A DNA stretch of 64,000 nucleotides, taken from positions 14,036,544 through 14,100,543 of the forward strand of contig OX393582.1 of the NCBI GenBank assembly GCA_947652605.1. Reading direction: 5' to 3'. Positions 19,102 through 30,307 of the stretch are shown in pieces. The DNA is from Elmis aenea (Eukaryota > Arthropoda > Insecta > Coleoptera > Elmidae). Both the position numbers and the translations under genes were made by a program. The notes beneath the pieces were generated by a model. The model saw only the letters and a list, made by a program, of their open reading frames with translations. It was not told the DNA's origin and did not search any database. Numbering within the stretch: position 1 is the first letter of the stretch; each line of letters starts with the position of its first letter.

Positions 19102-20295
19102 ATGTCGAAAAGACATTTGCTATGGTTTTACTTAGTGTGTGTTGCAGTTATTGTCTACTGTGCGTATAGTCAAGGAAGAATTGACTGTTTTGAAAATTAC
19201 CGCATGAAGATAACTTTGCTATTTGGAAGCAACGATGGCACGAAACTCAATCAAACAAGTCAACTAAACAACTCCACAACAAAAACTACCAATACCAAAT
19301 ACATTCTCTACTACACGAGTATGTTCAACGACGAAGATTTTAAAATAGGATTTGGATCTAAACCATTCCAAGATTGCGAAGTTAGAAATTGTTACGCAAC
19401 CAACGACAGATCGATTTTACCTATCGAAGATTTTGATGCTTTAATGTTCAACTTTCACGAGTACCACCTGTGGTCTTACGGAACTCCATCACAAAGAAAA
19501 CCCCATCAGATTTATATATATGCCAATCCGTTATCTCCCAGTAAAACGTACGGAGATCCAAGCACATTTCGTTCGTTTTACAACTGGACAATGACTTATA
19601 GTCGCAACTCGGATATCTGGAGGCCATACGGCACTTTCAAAAAGGCAAACACTGGCTACGTACTGCCCTCCGTGAAATACAAATCTGATTTGGTGGCTGG
19701 CTTCATATCGAACTGCCACACGTACGCAAGAAGAGAGAACATCGTTAAAAACTTGCAAAAATACATCAAGGTTGATATCTATGGCCGCTGTGGACCTATT
19801 CGATGCCGCCGTAATTCGCCGTGTTACCGGATGCTGGAAAAAAGGTACAAGTTTTATCTGGCGTTCGAGAATTCGTACTGCGAGGAATACGTAACGGAAA
19901 AGTTGTACAACGTTTTAAAACTTAACGTCGTACCGATTGTATATGGAGGCGCGGATTATAAAAAAATTGCTCCACCTCATTCCGTGATAAACGTGGACGA
20001 TTTTGGCAGCGTACAGGAATTAGCGAACTATATCATATATCTAGATAAAAACCCTGCTGAATATTTGCAATATTTTGAATGGAAGAAACATTATGTCGTT
20101 GATAACACGTCTCGACTAACGGCCTGTTCGCTGTGTAGGAAGTTGCATGAACCGATTACGACTTCAATTTATGACAACGTTGATGAATGGTGGACGAAAG
20201 CGAAATGTAAAGAGGGAAAGAATCTTTCACAAATTGCCTATCCCATTGAAACTAGTGCAACTAGTAAGAGTGTACAAGTTGAAATAAAATTATGA
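19102..20295 (+). CDS. Alpha-1,3-fucosyltransferase, GT10 family, gene 1
   Basis: A single exon of 397 residues. The family transfers fucose from GDP-fucose to GlcNAc on N-glycans or other glycans in the Golgi. A type II membrane anchor lies at residues 6-22, then a stem with several N-glycosylation sites. The GT10 N-terminal domain begins near TKYILYY (about 65) and carries FYNWTMTYSRNSDIWRPYG, the family signature. The donor-binding domain has KFYLAFENSYCEEYVTEKL from about residue 250, then VPIVYGGADY, APPHSVINVDDF and YFEWKK. The C-terminal CSLC pair is present. It has an extra Lys/Ser-rich tail of about 20 residues and is, with gene 2, the most diverged of the cluster. It looks intact. 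It resembles insect FucT-C more than core FucT-A, but I cannot fix the linkage. Confidence 0.92.
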   Translation: MSKRHLLWFYLVCVAVIVYCAYSQGRIDCFENYRMKITLLFGSNDGTKLNQTSQLNNSTTKTTNTKYILYYTSMFNDEDFKIGFGSKPFQDCEVRNCYATNDRSILPIEDFDALMFNFHEYHLWSYGTPSQRKPHQIYIYANPLSPSKTYGDPSTFRSFYNWTMTYSRNSDIWRPYGTFKKANTGYVLPSVKYKSDLVAGFISNCHTYARRENIVKNLQKYIKVDIYGRCGPIRCRRNSPCYRMLEKRYKFYLAFENSYCEEYVTEKLYNVLKLNVVPIVYGGADYKKIAPPHSVINVDDFGSVQELANYIIYLDKNPAEYLQYFEWKKHYVVDNTSRLTACSLCRKLHEPITTSIYDNVDEWWTKAKCKEGKNLSQIAYPIETSATSKSVQVEIKL

Positions 20296-20334
20296 ATCTG
20301 AATTTTAATATTTTTTTCTTGATTAAACTAGGTA

Positions 20335-20945
20335 CCTTTATGTAACAGGGTATGGCCAACCTTCACAAACCGTCCAAATTTCTAATAGCGGCAATGGGAT
20401 TATATAGGATTTCTTTTAATAATTCAATTTTTAAACGAAATTTGAAGGTAAAAACTCAATTGGTATGCGGTAATAGATTTAATAGTAAGTATAGCAACTA
20501 AAAAGTGAGTAAAATGAAGGGTTAATAATTGTTATTAGCTATTAATGTTTAAAAACCCTTTACGGAGCGCGTATTTCCACTGTAAGCATGCAACCCATGA
20601 TACACGCAGTGTACCTACATAAAAGAATTTAAAACACTTTACTAAAAATGTTTTTTGTGAGTACGATAGTTGCAACAATATATTACTGTAATTTCTTTTA
20701 GCAGGGTAAGAAACCGGTTTTTAAACCGGTTAACCGTTATTTTTTGCCGTAAAAGTGATGTTTAACCGAAACCGTTATTTTAATTGGCAAAAAAACGGTA
20801 ACTTTAACAAAAATAATTAAAAAGCGTTTTATTAACATTCTTTTGGATAAAAATTACTTTAACAAAATACATAATCTGTATTAAATGCGATTAGTTTACC
20901 AGAAGTCATTACTGAACGCTTGATTGTATATTAACAATTGTCTAA
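20335..20945. repeat. Dispersed repeat, right copy of an inverted pair
   Basis: An imperfect inverted copy of 1-715, directly downstream of fucosyltransferase gene 1. The GGTACCTTTATGTAACAGGGTATGGCC start and the GTAAGAAACCGGTTTT centre match the other copy in reverse. Confidence 0.6.
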
Positions 20946-21530
20946 AACGTTTTTGTAAATTTTAAATGACATTTAGGTTACTTTAATCGGTTTTGAAAGT
21001 TGCGGAATCGGTTTTTTGACAAAGTCTTTTTTTTTTTAATGGAACCATGGTGGTACAAGCGGTTATTCAAATGGATCATCTTCTAACGAATCCATCGATA
21101 CCAATAACTTGTATTTTTATTAAATGTCTGCTTCAAAAACTTCAAATTATTGTGAAGATTTATTAAGAGATCCTTTTAATCGCAGTACAGTGTGGAGTTT
21201 ATACCATTCATGGAAATATTTAGTGAATTATCCACTTGAATTTTTTTTTTTTTTTTTAATAATTACAGCAGGATCTAATTTAATCCAAATGCATAGATTT
21301 TTAGTACTAAGACAAATTTGAAATAGCATTTGCTATATTCTTTTATTTTTGGATAAAGATCGCGTGTACAATTTAAACATTTAAACTAATCGAGTTGTGT
21401 TTTTGCACGGGTGTTATAATAAATAAAATGGTTAAATGTTAATGTATTTAATGATTTGGTAAATTTAATATGGCGGCCAGTCTAAAATAAGCTGTCCGTG
21501 AGCATCAAAACCCATCGTCATCGTTTATAA
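20946..21530. other. Intergenic, no gene seen
   Basis: AT-rich. A run of about 20 T lies at 21240-21258. No bounded element or ORF supported. Confidence 0.4.
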
Positions 21531-21576
21531 CAGTGTTTTTTAAACTGTGGGTCACGATCCAAAAGTGGGTCGCGGG

Positions 21577-21680
21577 TAGGGGTGGGCGATATCCAAATTT
21601 CGATATCGAAATTATATCGATATATCGATATCAAAATTATATCGATATTTATCGATATATCGATATATCGCCCACCCCTA
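21577..21680. mobile_element. hAT-type MITE with 8-bp target duplication
   Basis: The ends TAGGGGTGGGCGATAT and ATATCGCCCACCCCTA are inverted copies. The element is flanked on both sides by GTCGCGGG (21569-21576 and 21681-21688). The interior is repeated ATCGATAT. It sits in a decayed hAT end (TTTTAAACTGTGGGTCACGATCC). Confidence 0.88.
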
Positions 21681-21959
21681 GTCGCGGGAATTGTATTTTG
21701 GGTCGCAAACCATACTGAAATTAATAATAAAGTTTTTATTTATTTAACCTAGCCGGAAATTAATATTTTATTCATTTTAAAGGTAAGTTTTTATATGCCA
21801 GAATAAAGATCAATTATATGCAATACTTTTAATGTTTTTTTGGCTTTGCCAGGCAGTATACTGCCGTTTCATCAAAACCTCATAAGTAAGTTTCCATTTA
21901 ATTAACTGGTAGAAATTATACTAAGCGATATAAAATAGCATGCGATGTTGTTAATATGG

Positions 21960-22500
21960 AACTCCTCAGCGTTGGTAATATGGAACCGGGTTGTATATTA
22001 TATTCAGGAGTTCCATATTACGAATTTGAATGTGGCTGCGTCGGAGTGCACGTCCTCTAGGCCCTTATGATATTTTTGAACTTTTTGGCCAAGCCTATGT
22101 GAAGTGTCAATCAGCAAGTATAACAATAAATGGTTTTCCGAAGACCAAAAAAGAGAACTGTGGATTCAATGAATTATGTGCAACTTATGAGCATGTCACT
22201 TTTGTCGTAAAGTAATTTATTTTTCGAATGGTTATGTTAATATAGGTGTTTTTATTCGAATATACTGACTTTTTTAGGGGTTCCATATTACCAGCATTGT
22301 TTCTTGAGTATACAATTTTGACCTTTTTACGAAAACTACTTGTTACATGCAAATTGGCAATGTTATTCTAAATTTGTCCATATATATGATTATTTAATAT
22401 ATTTAGAGCCTATTAATCAAAAAATTTCATAGATAATCCAACGACTTTTCGATTTACCAAAGAAAAACAAACTGGGGTTCCATATTACCACCTTCTCCTC
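21960..22500. repeat. Region with recurring GGTTCCATATTACC words
   Basis: The word or its reverse occurs at about 21956, 21977, 22009, 22277 and 22472. The first three form a small hairpin. The region spans a decayed transposase fragment. Cause unknown. Confidence 0.45.
22030..22215 (+). pseudogene. Possible pogo-type transposase C-terminal remnant
   Basis: 61 codons are open. The segment FGQAYVKCQSASITINGFPKT resembles the G-x-AF-x-KA...A-x-NGFRKTGI block near the end of pogo/Tigger DDE transposases. Nothing else of the protein is recognisable around it. Weak call. Confidence 0.35.
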
Positions 22501-22941
22501 TACATATTTATCAATTCAACTGTTTAAAATTTAATATTTTTTGTCAAATGTAATCACAATTGGGAAAATAATAAATACGCAATTTCATTATGAAATATAA
22601 TTGATCCAAATTGAACCGGTTATAGCGAAACGAACGAATTTTTTTTCGTTTTTATCCTTGTTTAAGAACCACAATATTTTTAGTGAAATTATAATATTCT
22701 TAAAGTCATTGAACTTTCCGTCAAGCGCGTTTTAGTTTGAATAGCTTTCCATTTACAAATCAGCAAATAACAAATGGCTTTTTGATAAAATTTTGCTTAA
22801 TAGACGTGCTTTATTCACGCATTAATGAATATTTATCAGATATGCAAAACGCAAGAATCGCAACCATGACGACAATTTACTTCAAATGTATTTCAAGTCA
22901 GTATCTGGTAAATCCTAGTTTCAAACAATTTCGCAATCAAT

Positions 22942-24111
22942 ATGAGAAAGAAAAATTCGTTATGTATATTTATAGTTTTCGGTATTATTGTTATAGTGCA
23001 ACATTTGGTTTACCAGCAAAATATGAGCGACCTCTACATGGAACTCGACGATTGCCAACACAACAAGAAAACAAGTGATGACAAAGTGAAAAGTGGTAAG
23101 TCATACACTTCGAACGATAGAATGCACGCAAAGTTTATACTGTTTTGGACGGAATTGTTTGGAAAAAAAGATTTTGGCATCGGACTGGGCTACGACCCAT
23201 TTCAAAATTGTACATACAGTAATTGTTATGCCACCGATGATAAACTATTGCTTCCTGTTGAAGAGTACGATGCTATAATTTTTAATGCTCACGAATACCG
23301 CGTCGAAACACATGGAATTCCGGAACAGAGGAAACAGAGCCAAATATACATTTACGCTAGCACTTTGCCGACAATCTACACCACAGATCCTAAAAAAATT
23401 CGTTCGTTTTATAATTGGACCATGACGTACAGGATAGATTCCGATGTATGGCGATCATCCGGGTTTTTCGTGGATGCGCCAACCGATTACAAACCACCTA
23501 CAATAGATTCAATTAATGAAAGATATAAGCTTCTGGCGTGGTCACCATCCAACTGCCAATCGCCTAGTAGAAGAGAAAACATCGTCAAGAAACTGCAACA
23601 ACACATTCCAGTTGATATCTATGGACACTGCGGACCGTACAATTGCACAAGAGACGACGAAGACTTAACTGCATGCTACAAATTGTTTGAAAAAACTCAC
23701 AAGTTCTATCTTTCATTCGAAAACTCCTATTGCCAAAGCTACGTGGCGGAAGAATTGTACAATATTTTAAAATTCGATATAGTGCCAATCGTTTACGGAG
23801 CTGTGGATTACAAAATGTACGCTCCCCCAAATTCTGTCATTAACATTGAAGATTTTAATAGTATTGACGAGCTGGCAAAATACATCACGTTCCTAGATCA
23901 GAATCCGGTTGAGTATTTGAAATACTTCGAGTGGAAAAAAGAATATGTCGTCTACAACGACACGTCCAAATTGACAACTTGCTCACTGTGCGAAAATCTA
24001 CACAAACCGATGAAAAAACCTTCAATTTACTACAACGTTGACGAATGGTGGTCCCAAACACAATGTGCGACTGATTTAGAACTTCCAGCTATACGTCTAT
24101 CTAAATTGTAA
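22942..24111 (+). CDS. Alpha-1,3-fucosyltransferase, GT10 family, gene 2
   Basis: A single exon of 389 residues with the anchor at residues 6-22 after a basic start (MRKK). The N-terminal GT10 domain starts near KFILFWTELF. The signature FYNWTMTYRIDSDVWRSSG keeps the NWTMTYR core but ends RSSG where the others have RPYG. The donor-binding motif KFYLSFENSYCQSYVAEELY starts near residue 254; the usual (D/E)YVTEKL is SYVAEEL here, so a conserved Thr-Glu-Lys has become Ala-Glu-Glu. VPIVYGAVDY and YFEWKKEYVVYND follow, and CSLC is kept. The frame is fully open. The changes in the most conserved motif may alter the substrate or weaken activity. Confidence 0.9.
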   Translation: MRKKNSLCIFIVFGIIVIVQHLVYQQNMSDLYMELDDCQHNKKTSDDKVKSGKSYTSNDRMHAKFILFWTELFGKKDFGIGLGYDPFQNCTYSNCYATDDKLLLPVEEYDAIIFNAHEYRVETHGIPEQRKQSQIYIYASTLPTIYTTDPKKIRSFYNWTMTYRIDSDVWRSSGFFVDAPTDYKPPTIDSINERYKLLAWSPSNCQSPSRRENIVKKLQQHIPVDIYGHCGPYNCTRDDEDLTACYKLFEKTHKFYLSFENSYCQSYVAEELYNILKFDIVPIVYGAVDYKMYAPPNSVINIEDFNSIDELAKYITFLDQNPVEYLKYFEWKKEYVVYNDTSKLTTCSLCENLHKPMKKPSIYYNVDEWWSQTQCATDLELPAIRLSKL

Positions 24112-27100
24112 TGTTCAAATGTTGCCCACACGACTAAGAACAAGTAACCAGATGTCTAACAATTTCAACGGCACCGAGGTTGGAGTTGGGGTCCAAAACC
24201 TAAAACAAAATAGTATAGAGTGCAGACTATTTTATTTTATTCAGCGCAACCGATACTGATACCATCCGGTTATTGACAGGGAACGATTGTGCTTTAACGT
24301 TTAGGTAAATCAAACAATTGAAGGGAAAGCTGCAAAAGGGATGTAGCTCCAATTTTTGTGTGTTTTGAGTTATAAATCCCATCTTGTGCAAATAATTTTT
24401 AAAAAACTCTTTCGATTGGTGCAAGAAGCAGGTAGCTTCGAGCGTTAGTTACTGGTTTGTTCATAATATTGAGCCGTATCTTGTTCGTCTGGGACAAGAA
24501 AGATGCAGTTTCTGAGCTCCCTCCTCCTTGCGCCAAATTGCTCTGACAGAGGATAAATTTGACAAATGAAAAATGTAATTTTGCTTTTGGCAATATTGCA
24601 AGAATTTTAAGTTTTAGTTTTCAGTTTTTTAAATAAACTACTGAAACGGTATTATGAAATTTGGTGCAAAATCAAAATCATACAGGGTGAGTCACGACGG
24701 ACGCCACAGAGTTTTATGGCGACAGGGTATATATTTTCAAACTTCTGTGGCCATTACATTGTGTAAGTCAATAAGGGCTACATTTTAAAAATATTTTGAA
24801 ACATACAGGGTGCTCCAAAAAAGAGTGGCATATCAAAGCTATACATTTTCTTATGGAACACCCTGTATATTTTTACATTTTTGTGTTTCTCTTTAAATTT
24901 ACTTCAAAAAATGTATAAGGTTATATGGGTCTAAAGTCAATGGTTTTCGTGAACATTGCATTTTCATGATTATTTTATTCATTGTCAAACTGACCAATCA
25001 GAACACGCTATTAGACCAAGTAACATGAAATTATATCGGTAATTTTACTTGTTAATAAGTTGACGCATTTGAGCTTCTATTGAAAAGTATGTAAAAGCCT
25101 TTTAACGTCAAAATGACAAAATATTTTTACTTTTCATTCTTTTAATAATTCATTAAATAATCTTGTCAAATACAATTCGTGGTCTGGAATTTTTTGGTAA
25201 TTTTACTTAAGCTTGCATAGTAATAACTCGTGTAAATTTGATAGAATATCACTCGCGCAAGCGCTCGTGATATTTTAACTATCAAATTGACACTCGTTGT
25301 TACTAAGCGACGCTTTTGTAAAATTGCCGACAATTCCAGACCACTTATTGTATTACTACAGAAAATACAGTACTTTCAAAAATTTTCAACATTTAAAAGC
25401 TTTGAAAAGTCTGAAGAAATTCGCTTGTAGATTAGATTGACAATAGATTATTTAACACTTTGCACTAACTACATTTTTGAAATATTATACAGGCGTCGTT
25501 TACGCCTGGTCAAACTTGTGAAACTTAAACATCGATAACTCTTTTTTTTTTTAAATACAACACCCTATATTTTTTTACACAGTCGTGTAGAAAATGTAAA
25601 TTGTCTTTCGGAAACATAAACATTAACAATTAACTCGTATTTTAACACCAGTGCTACTTTGTGCAATCGGGTGTTATGGTATTACCCGCGACAGTAATTC
25701 TATACTCGCCATTTCTCTTCTATTTTATTTTTAATATATTACATATTTAATATTTATTAAATGTTACAATGTTATTTAATTAAGGTGTATTAGCATGTTT
25801 ATAATAAAACCGTATAATTAGGTTTCATTTTTTTTTACTAATGTAGTCTTACTTTATATTACTTCACCTAATAAAATTTAAAAAAAGCTACGAATTTAAA
25901 CGGAAAAAAACTGTCATTTCGTATTTATACAGGGTGTCCCAGCCAAGACGAATTATTCGATAGCTCTGTTATTAGTAAAAATATTAAAAAAAGTTAAATA
26001 TAAAAACTGTTTGTAATCATTTACTACATAACTTAAAATTATTTTGAACTATACACAGTGTTTTGTTTTTGCGCTCTGATACCAAACATTGTTTTTTTAT
26101 ATAGAACACCCTGTATATTTTGTAATTTTTGGATGTAAAATTAAATTCTCTTTTAAAAATATTAAAGGTTATTTATGTCTAAAATAAACCGTTTTTGAGT
26201 TATTAACGTTTTTTTGAAAATTTTGATAGATGCAGACCTTTATAAAAATATTTATATTTATTAACATAACAACACCAGAGCAATTTACTCTGGTAATTTA
26301 TTAGACAATAGTGTCGTAGTGATTGTTGACTAGTTACATTTTTAAAATAATATACAGGGTGTTCGTTATACTCGGTCCATTTCGCTAAACTTTAAACACA
26401 TATAAATCTTTTTTTTTTTAATGGAACACCCTATATATTTTTAAATTTTCTTGTAGAAAATTTAATTATCTTTCAAAGTTGTTAATAGTTAAATGTGCTT
26501 TTTTTTCCTCGTTTAAATGAGATATTACTTGCCATATTTTTATAAATAAGTCACAAAATGAAAAAAAAATCGTGTTTTACCCATCACTTACAAAGCTATC
26601 TATGAAAATAAAAACAAAACACAACTAATTAAATTTCAAATGACAGTTACCATTCCACTGCGGTATCATTTATTAGAATTTCATATTATTGTTGTGTAAT
26701 TCGATAGTTTTTGTAGTAATTCTTATAATGAAATTCGACATTTTCATATCTTTTCCTATAACATCTGAACAACGAGGAATTTTGTACTTTTAAAAATTGA
26801 TTGTGGCTCCTCTCATACTAAGAAATAATTCATCTAATTTAAGCGAACCTGTATCTCTTATAATAAGTGAGATCTCCATGCTGGAAATGTAATCTGGGAC
26901 ATTCTGTATAACATATTAATTGTTATTTTTAAAATGTTTAAATTATTTAAGAAATGTCACTTAACCGTAAATACAGGACGCTACAAAAGTATGGTATAAA
27001 TTCATTATATTCGAAACAATGTTTTTTTTTTGGAAAAAAAGCTCGGGCACATCGATTTTATTTTTTAAGAACACATTTTTTATTAGTCAATTCTTAACCT

Positions 27101-27741
27101 TCATTTGTTGTTGAATAATGACGTCTTTGATTTTTCTTAATCCTGATAAGATAAGGCTTTTCATTCCTTAAATTACGGCATCAAAATTTTCACACCACAA
27201 AAAAAAAATCGAACAAAACGCAACTAAAAATGAAAAAACCTAAATTTGATTATTCACAATCATTAATCAAAAACACTTGCTAATCAAATTACATTTCCAG
27301 CATGGGGATCTCGCTTATTATAAGAGATACAGGTTTGCTTAAAGTTAGATGAATTATTCGTAAGTATTAGAGGAGCTACAATCTATTTTTTAAAGTACAA
27401 AATTCTCGTACATCAGTTGTTATATCAAAAAAATATGAAAATATTGAATTCCTTTTTTCTCTCATAACTGTTTTGTTTTATTCATTAGATCAATTTTATT
27501 AGTACTTTCTTATGATCTTCTTATGTTCAAACAATCCGGTTTTTAACATATATCGTTTGTCTAAAATTTCATTTAATTAAATACAAAACCAAAGAAAAAA
27601 GGGAGGTGTACCGGAATTCAGGTACAGCCGATATAAATAGGTCCCAAACGCTAAATTATGTCTTAGGGCCCGCTAAAGGCTTGATCCGCTACTGCTTCAC
27701 ACAACCAGTTTTTTGCTTTAACAATACCTCTTTAGTGTAAC
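24112..27741. other. Transposon-rich block without genes
   Basis: It holds pieces of CAGGGTG-type elements: TA-flanked ends at 24683, 24805, 24865, 25930, 26112 and 26355, and one arm of the 42063-43571 family at about 26430-26906 (ending CTGGGACATTCTG) facing a second arm from about 27290. 27573-27660 matches the start of a dispersed repeat also seen at 54860-54930. No coding sequence. Confidence 0.55.
25182..25347. mobile_element. Short inverted-repeat element (MITE)
   Basis: TGGTCTGGAATT at the left and AATTCCAGACCA at the right are inverted copies, with further pairing inwards (TCACTCGCGCAAGCGCTCGTGA at the centre). No coding. Confidence 0.65.
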
Positions 27742-28099
27742 CAGTGGTGAGCTATGAAATTTTTAACAAAGGGCTCGCTCATAGTTTAATAAAAACAAAA
27801 AAAAAATGTTAATTATATTATGTTGGAAAAAAATGGCATTTTAAATTCAAACGTGAATAATCGAGTGATTGTACATAATTCAAAAAATTCTATTGTGCGA
27901 CGGGTTATTCTAAATTTAATCGTCATTGCTTGATAGGCATGACTTGGTCGCTTTACAAATGTATGTAATGACAATGATTTTAAGATATATTTTTTCTTGA
28001 GAAAATGGTTAACAAGAAGAACAAGGGGCTCGCAAATTAAGGAATAATTTAACAAAGGGCTCGCGCGAGCCCCCGCGAGCCCCCTACAGCTCACCGCTG
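27742..28099. mobile_element. hAT-type MITE with 8-bp target duplication
   Basis: It starts CAGTGGTGAGCT and ends AGCTCACCGCTG. Both flanks read AGTGTAAC (27734-27741 and 28100-28107). The interior includes paired GGGCTCGC words. No coding. Confidence 0.9.
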
Positions 28100-28689
28100 A
28101 GTGTAACTCAATAAAGTGCCGCTCTACATTAATAGCTGACTGATTAGTTTTGAAATAAAAAGTAAGTACTTGATAACAAATAAATGCATAAATATATGCA
28201 TAATTTTACAACACATACCTAAGAAACTTAAATGTAAAACATATGAACTAGGCTATTTATATTTGAAGGCTAATCCTCCACCGTAACACCAAAAGTCCTT
28301 TAGCAAATTAAATACATACTAAAACTAGTACACACTAATAAACAGAATTTAACTCACAAGCTTAATAAATGCCCATAATTTTAAAAAGAAAGTTAATCCA
28401 AATTTATTTATTTTTGAAAAGATGTTTAACTAACTACTTTGGGTTTGTTATTATTGGTTTATGATAATTTAAGCTTTATAAACAGAATCAATTTGGCCAC
28501 AATAACGAAGTATTAAGAAAACTTAACACGAAGTACGGACAAAGCAATTCATTGAAATGATTTTGAACCAGAGACTAAAAACGAAAAAAAAATCGTTCGT
28601 TTCTGTTCGGAGAGAAAACGAAATATATCGTTTTCGTTCTTTTCGTTCCCACACATAAAATTTCTTTTTCGTTTTCGTTTTTCTTTGTA
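28100..28689. other. Intergenic, no gene seen
   Basis: AT-rich. 28580-28680 is rich in TTTTCGTT words. Nothing supportable as a gene. Confidence 0.4.
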
Positions 28690-28980
28690 CAGGGTGATTC
28701 GTTTCTGTTTTATGATAACCAACTTTATTTTTTTCTTATGGGCGCAATTTTTGCTATTCACATAATCAAATAGCATTTATTTTTCTGAATTCATTAATGT
28801 ATCACACACGGTATTTTACTTCTTTATTCCCTGCCAAATTAAAAAATATATGGTTTTAAACAATAACCATTATAAATCAGGTAGGCCGGTCATTGCAGTT
28901 TATGTTGTATCCATGACAACCAATCAACAAACTATAAGTTTTGAAATTCCGTTTCTTGTCACATTAATAAATTTGTAAAA

Positions 28981-29400
28981 ATGAACTTTAATAACGAAGA
29001 AAAACGCTATATGTTGCCAATTTTTTATTCATTGAGTAGGAATGCTCAGGGCCGATGAGAGGGGGGGCAGGGGGGGCTCCGAGCCCAGGGCCCGGGAGTA
29101 ATTTAAGGGCCCGGGAGTAATTTAAGGGTTCGGGAGTCCACAGGGGCTCGAATATTATACCACTTTTTTTTTTTATTAACAACATTTTCAAATAATATAC
29201 TTTACTTGGGGCCCATGAAAAAATTATCCCCGGGCCCGACGACGTCTCTCGACGCCTCTGGGAATGCTACATTGTTGTCAACGATATGCAGAAACATATG
29301 CAGAAAGAAAACAACCCTCGCACACATATTTTTGTACTTTGGACAGATACTTAAGGAAATATGGGGCTTTTGCCAAACCCAGAAGATAATAGGGCGGAAG
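28981..29400 (+). pseudogene. DUF4817-like HTH remnant, interrupted by a MITE
   Basis: From the ATG at 28981 the frame gives NEEKRYMLPIFYSLSRNA up to the MITE. After it, residues such as ICRNICRKKTTLAHIFLYFG follow the helix and spacing pattern of DUF4817, the N-terminal DNA-binding domain of some insect DDE transposons. No catalytic domain follows. Confidence 0.45.
29047..29260. mobile_element. hAT-type MITE with 8-bp target duplication
   Basis: It starts CAGGGCCGATGAGAGG and ends CGACGCCTCTG, flanked by GGAATGCT on both sides (29039-29046 and 29261-29268). A related, longer copy is at 51862-54794. The interior is rich in GGGCCCGGG. Confidence 0.88.
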
Positions 29401-30307
29401 GTTTCAGATGAAAGTAAAAAAAACTTTTTTATTACAAACAGATCCGAAAAACACGATTTTTTTACGTTAAACAGAATTTTAAGTAAATTTTTTGAAAGCA
29501 TGTGATAAAGTATAACAAAACTTAAAACAACGGTATAAAAAATTCGCAGCAAATCGCGTTTTTCTTCGTTATTAAAGTGCATTTTTACGAATCTATTAAT
29601 GTGACAAGTAATAGGCTTTCAAAACTTTTAGTTTGTTGATCGGTTGTCATGGAAACAACATAAACTACAATGACCGGCCTACGTGATTTATCGTGGTTGT
29701 TGTTTAAAAGGCATTTTTTCAAATTTGACTAAGAAAGAAGAAGTAAAATACCATGTGTGATACATCAATGGATTCAGAAAAATAAATGCTATTTGATTAT
29801 GTAAATAGCAAAAATTGTGCCCATAAGAAAAAATAAAGTTGGTTTTCATAAAGCAAAAACGAATCGATCTAGGAAAAATTTGGGACCACCGTCCGATGCG
29901 GCTTAAAAAGTTGCTTAAGGAATGTTTTTTACACATTAAAATATTTCAAACTCCAAAGGAGTTAGAGACGATTTTCCAGTTTTTCCTAATTTTCTCGGAT
30001 ACCGTTTGAGATATTTCCAATTTCTCTTCAAATTATTAATGAGCACCAAATTTAAACCTATACTCTAGCTATTATGATAAGCGAGATGCCCATGGTGGCC
30101 CTGGAATTTGAATCACCCTGTACACACTGTATAATTATCGGACATGACATTAAAATTGTTATGTTGTTATTTTTAATTTCAGCATAGGCAAAACTAGATT
30201 ATTTTTTTAACAAATTTATGCGCTACGTACGTAATGCGACCCTTTACGGTCAGTAAGTTTTCCGGTAGATAAGATATTGCAACAACAAGCCACTTCAACT
30301 TTTTTGC

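Larger units (their letters stand above)
28690..30120. mobile_element. CAGGGTGATTC fold-back element with DUF4817-like arms
   Basis: Long inverted arms (about 28700-29040 and 29525-29870) face each other; the terminal CAGGGTGATTC recurs inverted at 30110-30120. Each arm carries, reading inwards, an ATG followed by codons for M-x-FNNEEKR, the start of a DUF4817-like helix-turn-helix domain. A hAT MITE (29047-29260) interrupts the centre. The element is best explained as an inverted duplication of the 5' end of a mariner-like transposon. Confidence 0.6.

Noticed and set aside
29202..29582. 126-codon minus-strand frame as a gene
   Set aside because: Only its first 15-20 codons resemble DUF4817; the rest is the opposite arm and a MITE. 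It is treated as a fold-back arm.
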